Assembly (NCBI GenBank): GCA_964643965.1
Contig: CAZXVH010000084.1
Span: forward strand, 1-24,229
Length of the DNA: 24,229 nucleotides
DNA from: GCA-2746795 sp964643965
Lineage (GTDB): Bacteria > Chloroflexota > Anaerolineae > Promineifilales > Promineifilaceae
Reading direction: 5' to 3'
Of this stretch, positions 1-6,380 are shown in pieces. Each line of letters opens with the position of its first letter. Position 1 is the first letter of the stretch. The notes under the pieces were generated by a model. It worked only from the letters and a program-made list of their open reading frames with translations. It was not told the origin of the DNA and ran no database searches. The translations under genes were made by a program, and so were the position numbers.

Positions 1-2
1 TG

Positions 3-806
3 AACGACCAAATTCACAATTCACAATTCATAATTCATAATTCATTATTAAACAAACCTGTTACCACAAATTTATCGGTGCAAGGACTCAATTACCGCTA
101 TGGCCTTAATCCGGCGCTGGAAGATGTCTCGTTGACGCTGGCAGGTGGCGAGTTAGCTGCTCTTGTGGGACGCAATGGGGCGGGTAAATCGACGCTATTG
201 CGCTGCATCGCCGGTTGGACACGCGCCACGCAAGGCGAGATTCTGTTACAAGGGCAAGCCATCTATCAGAATGAACGCTGGACACGCCAACACATCGTTC
301 TCATCCCTGACACACCTCCTTTTTACGAATCGTTGACAGCCTGGGAACATGTGCAAATGGTGACGCAACTGCACCGTCTTAAAAACTGGGAAGCCGAAGC
401 CCAAAAATTGTTTGAACATTTTGGTCTGTGGTCGAATCGGGACTCCTTTCCGACCATGTATTCACGCGGGATGCGCTATAAATTGGCTTTGTGCCTGGCG
501 TTCCTGCTCAAACCCGCGCTGTTGCTGCTTGATGAGCCATTAGGGCCACTTGATCCGCTATCAGCGAGTTATCTTTGGCAAGAATTCGGCCGTTACCAGG
601 AACAGGGCATGAGCATCTTACTCAGCAGTCACCAGATGCCCCAAGCTGTGCAGCCAGACAGATATCTGGTGATGGAGCAAGGTCGTCTGCTGTGTCAGGG
701 GACGCCAGATGAGCTGCACACAGAACTAGGTTTAGTCGGTAACTTTTCTCTGGATAGTTTGCTAGAAACGGCCGTTACAGACCTCTACCCAACCACCCAA
801 CTATGA
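3..806 (+). CDS. ABC transporter ATP-binding protein (5' end outside window)
   Basis: ATPase subunit of an ABC-2 type exporter; it would power the membrane protein encoded next. Counting from a GTG at 78, Walker A GRNGAGKST lies at residues 31-39, the divergent signature YSRGMRY at 129-135, Walker B ending in LLLDEP at 148-154 and the switch histidine (SSH) near 185. The frame is open to base 3, and bases 1-2 are TG, so an ATG one base before the window is likely. That start adds 26 residues beginning (M)NDQIHNSQFIIHNSLLN, the same leader as MenD. GTG 78 is the alternative start, but the core ABC fold begins at about the same point, so the leader looks like an added repeat-derived extension. 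The stop overlaps the permease start by 4 bp. Substrate unknown. Confidence 0.9.
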   Translation, partial: NDQIHNSQFIIHNSLLNKPVTTNLSVQGLNYRYGLNPALEDVSLTLAGGELAALVGRNGAGKSTLLRCIAGWTRATQGEILLQGQAIYQNERWTRQHIVLIPDTPPFYESLTAWEHVQMVTQLHRLKNWEAEAQKLFEHFGLWSNRDSFPTMYSRGMRYKLALCLAFLLKPALLLLDEPLGPLDPLSASYLWQEFGRYQEQGMSILLSSHQMPQAVQPDRYLVMEQGRLLCQGTPDELHTELGLVGNFSLDSLLETAVTDLYPTTQL

Positions 807-2308
807 GTGAACTGCGTTTGCTAACAACCCTGCGCTTGCGGCAATGGCGAGACAGTCTGATACCCATCCTGCGCCTCTTCGGCCACAAACCCGGCGACCG
901 ATCCATCAAGGAGTTTCTCTACAACCTCTACTTGATTGCCTTTTTCGTGTTCTGGTTTATTTTCGGTACCTGGGGCGCAATTATGCAGCAGGCCACACAG
1001 CTTGGTGGCGGACTTTCGCTCTCCCTGTGGCAATTCTTGCTGAATGGTCTGCCGTTGCTTTTATTTTTATTGCTCATTGGCATTTCTCTGCGGTACGCAC
1101 GGCGGACACCGCTGCTGCTCTCCTTTCCCGACATTGCCTACATTGCGGGTTCACCCGCCCCCCGCCGGGCGTTGACAATCGTCCAATTTGGTCAAGAAGT
1201 GGCGCAAACTTCTCTTGTTGTTTTACCTTTAACGGCCGTTATCGCCGTCATTTTTGCCCAATCCTTGCCGTCAGAAGTGCAATCTTTTGCTTCAGTACGA
1301 GCAGTCGTCATCACCATTCCCCTGCTGTTACTCGTCTTAGGTATCGCTTGGTTATGGGGAATTATTCGCCTCGCAGTTCCTGGCCTCGTCGATTGGCGCG
1401 GCTATCGTTGGCTGCCCTTACTCCTGTTGGCTTTGCCATTGTTATGGCCTGCGGCCGCTTCTGCGCCTGGCAACTTGTGGCTGGCCGCCCTGACTGGCAG
1501 TTGGACACCTGTTCAAAGTGGTTTCTTGTGGCTAACTATCAGCCTTATCCTATTCACTTTGTTTGCCATGAGCAGTCGCATCAATTTGATTGATGTCGCG
1601 GACGAGAGTATTGCGTTTGCACAGATTCAAGCGTTGGGCGCTTATGCCCGATTTACGCCCAGCTTGGCTATAGCTCGCCGCAGTATCAAACAACAGACGG
1701 CCGTTGCCGGAAAACGGCCGTTTCTCCATCTGCCCGCCACAAAAGGAACCCCAATTCTGGTTTATCGCTCGGGTCTCGTCTTGTTGCGGGAAGGGAGTAA
1801 CTTGCTCATTTTGCTGGCTTGGGGGGCTGCCTTCACAACTGCGGCGCTATGGATAGTAGCCAGCAGCGTTGGCGCAGAATTTTGGATTTACTGGTTTCTG
1901 GGCGTTATACTTTTGCCGCCGCGCAGACTCGTTTCAACATTTCGCGCTGATTTAGCCGAACCTTTTTTGCGTCAACTTTTACCACTGCGGAATTGGCAGT
2001 TGCTGGCGGTTGATACAATTGTGCCTTTGTTTTTGCTGCTGGTCGGAGCGCTGCTAGTTTGGTTACTCCAACCCTTATTCTCACCACTACTTATCATCCT
2101 GGTTGGCTTGTTACTCGTTTTGTGTCTAGGCTTAGCCCATTTAAGAATCGGGGGGCGACAGCTACCTTATCTGGTCTGGGCACTGGTTACATTAGGGCCT
2201 GTTGTCGCTCTCGTTATCTGGCAACCAATAGCTGTCTCCGCTGCTGCTTTTTTGGCGGTACTGCTCCTGGCAACGGCCGTTATCTACAGTGATCGTTCTC
2301 CACAATGA
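803..2308 (+). CDS. ABC-2 type exporter permease, about 12 membrane segments
   Basis: A 501-residue, very hydrophobic integral membrane protein, presumably the permease partner of the preceding ATPase because the two genes overlap by ATGA (803-806). Hydrophobic stretches occur near residues 45-65, 78-98, 135-153, 165-190, 200-220, 240-260, 330-352, 355-372, 400-448, 455-475 and 478-497. A basic soluble segment lies around residues 285-315. The gene contains five AACGGCCGTT-type palindromes (1231, 1696 with one mismatch, 1713, 2272, and 767 just upstream), usually read as Thr-Ala-Val. I cannot name the substrate. The length is typical of large ABC-2 permeases of Gram-positive and Chloroflexota exporters. 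A weak inverted repeat (TATGGG/CCCATA, about 2312-2330) follows the stop. Confidence 0.8.
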   Translation: MSELRLLTTLRLRQWRDSLIPILRLFGHKPGDRSIKEFLYNLYLIAFFVFWFIFGTWGAIMQQATQLGGGLSLSLWQFLLNGLPLLLFLLLIGISLRYARRTPLLLSFPDIAYIAGSPAPRRALTIVQFGQEVAQTSLVVLPLTAVIAVIFAQSLPSEVQSFASVRAVVITIPLLLLVLGIAWLWGIIRLAVPGLVDWRGYRWLPLLLLALPLLWPAAASAPGNLWLAALTGSWTPVQSGFLWLTISLILFTLFAMSSRINLIDVADESIAFAQIQALGAYARFTPSLAIARRSIKQQTAVAGKRPFLHLPATKGTPILVYRSGLVLLREGSNLLILLAWGAAFTTAALWIVASSVGAEFWIYWFLGVILLPPRRLVSTFRADLAEPFLRQLLPLRNWQLLAVDTIVPLFLLLVGALLVWLLQPLFSPLLIILVGLLLVLCLGLAHLRIGGRQLPYLVWALVTLGPVVALVIWQPIAVSAAAFLAVLLLATAVIYSDRSPQ

Positions 2309-2354
2309 GGGTTTGGTATGGGTCAAATGCCCATAAAATCAGCTTGAACCATGT

Positions 2355-2835
2355 TGAATAATGAATTGTGAATTGTGAATGATGAATTGTGAAGTTTTTT
2401 GTTGGTAACTGGAGGGTATAAGCATGGCAAAAGGCGATGATATTGAAGCAAGGTTGGTGGATTTTGCGGTTGTGGTCATTCAATTGACTGATAGTCTGCC
2501 AAATAGTCGGTCAGGAAATCATTTAGCAGGACAATTACTCCGTAGCGGCACAAGTCCAGCCGCACATTATGCTGAAGCTCGTGGGGCTGAGAGTCACAAA
2601 GACTTTCTACACAAGCTGAAATTGTGTTTAAAAGAACTCAACGAATCTCGTGTTTGGCTAAATATAATTGGCAAAGCCAAACTCGGCTCACGCGAGAATG
2701 CCATCAACGTTTACCGCGAATGTGACGAATTATGCCGCATCATCAACGCCAGTATCAAAACCAGCAAAGGAAATACAGACCAATCCTCATGAACGACCAA
2801 ATTCACAATTCACAATTCATAATTCATAATTCATT
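2355..2835 (+). mobile_element. Heptad-repeat element carrying a four-helix-bundle gene
   Basis: The left arm (2355-2394) consists of 7-bp units TGAATTG with variants. The right arm (2801-2835) consists of units ATTCACA, ATTCATA and ATTCATT. The arms are inverted relative to each other, since the reverse complement of TGAATTG is CAATTCA. They enclose one gene (2424-2792), and the right arm lies just after its stop. A 55-bp copy of the right end (2790-2844) is repeated exactly at 1-55. The arrangement suggests a small mobile or self-spreading element. No transposase is visible, so movement in trans or spread by another route is inference. Confidence 0.55.
2424..2792 (+). CDS. Four-helix-bundle protein (S23 / 23S rRNA IVP-like, Avd-like fold)
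   Basis: A 122-residue, largely helical protein matching the TIGR02436 four-helix-bundle family by recognition. Characteristic stretches are IQLTDSLPNSRSGNHLAGQL (about 25-44), SGTSPAAHYAEARGAES (about 47-63), DFLHKLKLCLKELNES (about 66-81) and the tail RECDELCRIINASI. The family includes proteins encoded in intervening sequences of 23S rRNA genes and is structurally close to Avd of diversity-generating retroelements. Molecular function is largely unknown; nucleic-acid binding is likely. The start is supported by GGAGG about 8 bp upstream. The TGA stop overlaps the menD ATG, so the two are probably translationally coupled. Inverted heptad arrays bound the gene, and no reverse transcriptase or rRNA gene is nearby. 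Confidence 0.85.
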   Translation: MAKGDDIEARLVDFAVVVIQLTDSLPNSRSGNHLAGQLLRSGTSPAAHYAEARGAESHKDFLHKLKLCLKELNESRVWLNIIGKAKLGSRENAINVYRECDELCRIINASIKTSKGNTDQSS

Positions 2836-4633
2836 ATTAAACAACCCCAACACACGGGATGCGAAACTATTTATAGACGCCCTCGTCGCTTCTGGTTTAA
2901 CGGCCGTTGTCATTTCCCCCGGCTCTCGTTCAACCCCCTTGACTTTGGCGTTCGCCGCCCAAGATAAGATTAAAATCTACCGCCATCTGGACGAACGCAG
3001 CGCCGGTTTTTTTGCTTTGGGCGTGGCGGTAGCCGCTGATAAGCCAGTGGCGCTCGTCTGCACCTCGGGCACGGCCGTTGCCAACTATTTCCCCGCCATC
3101 ATCGAAGCCCATATGAGTCAGGTTCCCCTGCTCATCCTCACGAGCGACCGCCCGCATGAACTGCGTCACTCTGGCGCCAACCAGACCATCGACCAGGTAA
3201 AAATCTTTGGCGACCATGTGCTGTGGGCGGTTGACATGCCCATCCCGCAAGCTGATGCGCCGGCAGTGGCTTTGCGGAATGTGATGGGAACGGCCGTTCG
3301 CGCCTACGCCACCGCCAATGGTCTGCGCAAAGGGCCGGTGCATGTCAATTTTCCCTTTCGTAAGCCGCTTGAACCAGTGAACAGTGAACGAGACGAGCCA
3401 CTGTCCACTGTCCACTGTTCACTGTTCACTGAGCATGGTGAACTCATCCTCACGCGCCGCCAACAAAGCCACCTCGCCGATCTCATCAACCAACATGAGC
3501 GGGGTCTCATTATTTGTGGGCCACGCTGTCCGGGCGGCAACTTTGCCCAGGCGGTGACGGGACTGTCGCAAATCAGCGGCTATCCCATTTTGGCCGACGC
3601 CCTGTCTGGGGTGCGTTTTGGTTTGCATACGAACAGCGCGGTTATTTGCGGCGGCTACGAAACGTTTTTGCAGAAGCGGGTAGAGTGGCCTGATCCAGAG
3701 ATTATTATCCGCTTTGGCGCACTCCCCACGTCTAAATGGCTCAACAATTACCTGGGCAACATCACACCCGCCCACCACATCCACATCCGCGAAAGCGGCG
3801 TGTGGGCCGACGACAGCCATCTGACGACGCTGTTTTTGCAGGTGAACGCGGAGCAAGCGTGCTACCAGATTGCCCAAAATGTGATCCCTCGGCTTGCTTC
3901 TGACTGGTTGAGCGCGGTGCAGGGGGTGGAAACGGCCGTTTGGCAGCAAATAGATAATCATTTATCCGCAGATTACGCAAACGCCGCCCTGAGCTTACCG
4001 AAGGGTTACACAGATTTTATGGCGGTGATGGATACCGTTTCGATGACGCCGGCAAACGGCCGTTTATTCCTGGGCAACTCGCTCCCCATCCGCCATCTGG
4101 ACCAGTTTGCCCGACCCAGCCAGACGCCGCTCCACGTTTACGCCAATCGCGGCGCCTCCGGCATCGACGGCAATATCTCCACCGCCCTCGGCTTCGGCGC
4201 GGCCAGCAACTCGCCGCTCGTCGCCGTCCTGGGCGACATCACGTTTTACCACGATATGAATGGGCTTTTGGCGGTAGCAGGTTGCGAGATGCAGGTGGCA
4301 GGTAAAGAGACGCCACCCGCCGCCCGCCACGCGCCACCCACAACCATCGTCGTCCTCAACAACAATGGCGGCGGCATCTTTCGCCGGCTGCCCATCAGCC
4401 AGATAGAACCGCCGTTCACCGACCTGTTCCTCACACCCCACAACCTGGATTTTGAACACGCCGCCCGCCTCTACAACCTGGACTTTGTACGTGTAACCAA
4501 TCAAGCCGAATTCCGGCAAGCATTGGGCGAATCCCTGTATAATCCTGGAGCGACGTTGATAGAAGTGGTGACAAACGGCCGTTCCGACCACGAAGCCTGG
4601 CGCAAAGTGATTGCACAGACAAAAGGAACCTGA
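2789..4633 (+). CDS. menD: 2-succinyl-5-enolpyruvyl-6-hydroxy-3-cyclohexene-1-carboxylate synthase
   Basis: Thiamine-diphosphate enzyme that joins isochorismate and 2-oxoglutarate early in menaquinone synthesis. Visible marks are SPGSRSTP (43-50), HLDERSAGFFALG, the conserved TSDRPHELR and GANQTIDQ segments, and the ThDP-binding GDITFYHDMNG (about 480-490) followed by LNNNGGGIF. The ATG at 2789 overlaps the previous stop. At 614 residues the protein is longer than the usual 550-580, and extra sequence coincides with repeats: the leader MNDQIHNSQFIIHNSLLN (1-18), residues about 196-215 (heptads 3374-3431), residues about 496-517 (heptads 4274-4339, between the ThDP motif and its continuation), and ALSLPKG near 400. 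All inserts keep the frame open, so the gene is probably functional. Confidence 0.95.
   Translation: MNDQIHNSQFIIHNSLLNNPNTRDAKLFIDALVASGLTAVVISPGSRSTPLTLAFAAQDKIKIYRHLDERSAGFFALGVAVAADKPVALVCTSGTAVANYFPAIIEAHMSQVPLLILTSDRPHELRHSGANQTIDQVKIFGDHVLWAVDMPIPQADAPAVALRNVMGTAVRAYATANGLRKGPVHVNFPFRKPLEPVNSERDEPLSTVHCSLFTEHGELILTRRQQSHLADLINQHERGLIICGPRCPGGNFAQAVTGLSQISGYPILADALSGVRFGLHTNSAVICGGYETFLQKRVEWPDPEIIIRFGALPTSKWLNNYLGNITPAHHIHIRESGVWADDSHLTTLFLQVNAEQACYQIAQNVIPRLASDWLSAVQGVETAVWQQIDNHLSADYANAALSLPKGYTDFMAVMDTVSMTPANGRLFLGNSLPIRHLDQFARPSQTPLHVYANRGASGIDGNISTALGFGAASNSPLVAVLGDITFYHDMNGLLAVAGCEMQVAGKETPPAARHAPPTTIVVLNNNGGGIFRRLPISQIEPPFTDLFLTPHNLDFEHAARLYNLDFVRVTNQAEFRQALGESLYNPGATLIEVVTNGRSDHEAWRKVIAQTKGT
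3374..3431. repeat. Inverted heptad arrays inside menD (CAGTGAA / TTCACTG type)
   Basis: The left arm (3374-3389) has units of CAGTGAA. The right arm (3399-3431) has units CACTGTC, CACTGTC, CACTGTT, CACTGTT. The 15-mers at 3375-3389 and 3417-3431 are perfect inverted repeats. The element encodes about 20 extra residues between two MenD domains without breaking the frame. Confidence 0.85.
4274..4339. repeat. Inverted heptad arrays inside menD (GCAGGTG / GCCACCC type)
   Basis: The left arm (4274-4308) has units GTAGCAG, GTTGCGA, GATGCAG, GTGGCAG, GTAAAGA. The right arm (4312-4339) has units GCCACCC, GCCGCCC, GCCACGC, GCCACCC. The arms are of opposite strand polarity. The insert adds about 21 residues within the ThDP-binding domain. 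Confidence 0.75.
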
Positions 4634-4635
4634 CC

Positions 4636-5388
4636 ATGATAGAAGCCATCTACAGCCAAACCGAAAGCGAAACGGCCGTTCTCTTCCTCTTCTTTAGCGG
4701 CATCTGGAACAAAGAAGGGCCGCCCCCCTTTGAATTCCTGCGCTCCACCCAAAGCCTGGATGCCAAACGCATCTACATCCGTGATCCCTACCAATTATGG
4801 TACCAGAAGGGGCTGCCCGGCATGGCGGACTCGTTAGACGGTTGCCTACCCCATCTACAAAAACTAATAACCACTCAATCTGTCCACAAAACAGTGGTAT
4901 GCGGCAACTCCATGGGAGGCTACGCCGCCATCCTGTTCGGCGCCCTGCTCAACGCTGACGAAGTCCATGCCTTCTCCCCCAAAACATTCATCACCCCCTG
5001 GAAACGCCTCGTCAATTTAGACTTTTGGCTCAAAAATTCAATCCGGCACAAAGACATAACCCTGCTGCGCAAACTATGGGCCTTGCAGCACAAAGCAGAC
5101 GCTAACAAAGCCTATTTTGACCTGAAAGATGTCCTGAAACAGGCAAACGGCCACACGCGCTACCACCTCTATTTTGCCCAAAGCCACCGTCTGGATCGCC
5201 TGCACAGCCGCCGACTGGTACATAAACCAAACGTCTATCTATACCCTTATCCGTACTACAAACATGATCTGGTGAAACATCTGCAAAAAGGAGGAAAATT
5301 AGAGGCGCTCTGGCAAAAAGCCAGGCATACATCATCCCTATCACAGGCAGCCTCTGGAGACAATATGACGATGCCAGCCGCATCCTAA
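4636..5388 (+). CDS. Alpha/beta-hydrolase-like protein of unknown role in the men cluster
   Basis: A 250-residue protein with a nucleophile elbow CGNSMGGYAAILFG (about residues 88-101), the usual Gly-X-Ser-X-Gly-Gly turn of alpha/beta hydrolases. It is not MenH-like: it lacks the HGYTGS oxyanion strand and the MenH spacing, and a separate menH lies downstream. It starts 3 bp after menD and is probably co-transcribed with menD and menB. The catalytic Asp and His cannot be placed securely; the segment YYKHDLVKHL may supply His. The last 20 residues are low in complexity, while another frame over 5310-5436 reads AYIIPITGSLWRQYDD and continues to a TAA, so a late frameshift is possible. A thioesterase or a surface-polysaccharide role would be a guess. 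Confidence 0.7.
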   Translation: MIEAIYSQTESETAVLFLFFSGIWNKEGPPPFEFLRSTQSLDAKRIYIRDPYQLWYQKGLPGMADSLDGCLPHLQKLITTQSVHKTVVCGNSMGGYAAILFGALLNADEVHAFSPKTFITPWKRLVNLDFWLKNSIRHKDITLLRKLWALQHKADANKAYFDLKDVLKQANGHTRYHLYFAQSHRLDRLHSRRLVHKPNVYLYPYPYYKHDLVKHLQKGGKLEALWQKARHTSSLSQAASGDNMTMPAAS

Positions 5389-5478
5389 AAAATGGCGTCA
5401 TCTATCGTTCGTTTTGTTGCACGATTTTGTAAACCATCCGCATCAATCTATAAATCACCATTCAAAAGGAGTTTTTCC

Positions 5479-6315
5479 ATGCCAAACTGGACAACCGTCA
5501 AAGAATACGAAGACATCACCTACCGCAAAGCGAACGGCGTCGCCCGCATCGCCTTCAACCGGCCGGAAGTACGCAACGCCTTCCGCCCCAAAACCGTCGC
5601 CGAACTGTTTGAAGCCTTCCTCGACGCCCGCGAAGACACCGCCATCGGCGTGGTGCTGTTGAGCGGCGAAGGCCCTTCGCCCAAAGATGGCGTCTACGCC
5701 TTTTGCAGCGGCGGCGACCAACGGTCTCGCGGCCATCAAGGCTACGTCGATGATGACGGGATGCCCCGCCTCAACATTCTGGAAGTGCAGCGTCTGATGC
5801 GTTTTATGCCGAAAGTGGTCATTGCCGTGGTGCCGGGCTGGGCGGTTGGCGGCGGCCACAGCCTGCACGTGGTGTGTGACCTGACGCTGGCCAGCAAGGA
5901 ACACGCCATCTTCAAACAAACTGACGCCGATGTCACCAGTTTTGATGGCGGTTATGGCTCGGCGTATCTGGCTAAAATGGTGGGGCAAAAACGCGCCCGC
6001 GAGATTTTCTTCCTGGGGCGCGATTATTCGGCGCAGGAAGCGTATGAGATGGGCATGGTCAATGCCGTCGTGCCCCATGATGAGCTGGAAGAGACTGCCT
6101 ACCAGTGGGCGCAAGAAATTCTGGCAAAATCGCCCACCTCTATCAAGATGATCAAATTTGCCATGAACCTGACGGATGATGGCATGGTGGGGCAGCAAGT
6201 ATTTGCCGGTGAAGCCACCCGGCTGGCCTACATGACCGATGAAGCCAAAGAAGGGCGCAACGCCTTTTTAGAAAAACGAAAACCTGATTTCAAGGACATT
6301 AAGTGGATTCCCTAA
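5479..6315 (+). CDS. menB: 1,4-dihydroxy-2-naphthoyl-CoA synthase
   Basis: Crotonase-family enzyme that closes the second ring by Dieckmann-type condensation of o-succinylbenzoyl-CoA. The start is the ATG at 5479, because AAAGGAG lies about 7 bp upstream and MenB homologues begin at this point; an in-frame ATG at 5392 would add an unlikely basic extension. Family marks are NRPEVRNAFRPKTV (27-40), FCSGGDQRSRG (75-85), the CoA/oxyanion loop GWAVGGGHSLHVVCDLTLAS (120-139), TDADVTSFDGGYGSAYL (148-163) and the C-terminal EGRNAFLEKRKPDF. The length of 278 residues is normal. No heptad insert and no AACGGCCGTT copy is present, unlike its neighbours. Confidence 0.96.
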   Translation: MPNWTTVKEYEDITYRKANGVARIAFNRPEVRNAFRPKTVAELFEAFLDAREDTAIGVVLLSGEGPSPKDGVYAFCSGGDQRSRGHQGYVDDDGMPRLNILEVQRLMRFMPKVVIAVVPGWAVGGGHSLHVVCDLTLASKEHAIFKQTDADVTSFDGGYGSAYLAKMVGQKRAREIFFLGRDYSAQEAYEMGMVNAVVPHDELEETAYQWAQEILAKSPTSIKMIKFAMNLTDDGMVGQQVFAGEATRLAYMTDEAKEGRNAFLEKRKPDFKDIKWIP

Positions 6316-6323
6316 AATGAATG

Positions 6324-6380
6324 GAGAATGCGGAATGCGGAATGCGGAATAAATTGTTCCGCCATCATTTATCATTCACA
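6324..6380. repeat. Heptad arrays just upstream of menE
   Basis: The left arm (6324-6351) has units GAGAATG, CGGAATG, CGGAATG, CGGAATA. The right arm (6364-6380) has units ATCATTT, ATCATTC, ACA. The last A of the right arm is the first base of the menE ATG, and no Shine-Dalgarno sequence precedes that ATG, so the element forms the whole menB-menE spacer. Confidence 0.6.

Noticed and set aside
2424..2792. 23S rRNA intervening sequence
   Set aside because: No rRNA sequence flanks the gene; it lies between protein-coding genes.
2355..2835. Diversity-generating retroelement (Avd-like protein present)
   Set aside because: No reverse transcriptase, template/variable repeat pair or C-type lectin target is visible; the fold match alone is not enough.
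5455..6198. Long open frame on the minus strand opposite menB
   Set aside because: It is a shadow of the GC-rich menB codons with no family resemblance and no ribosome binding site.
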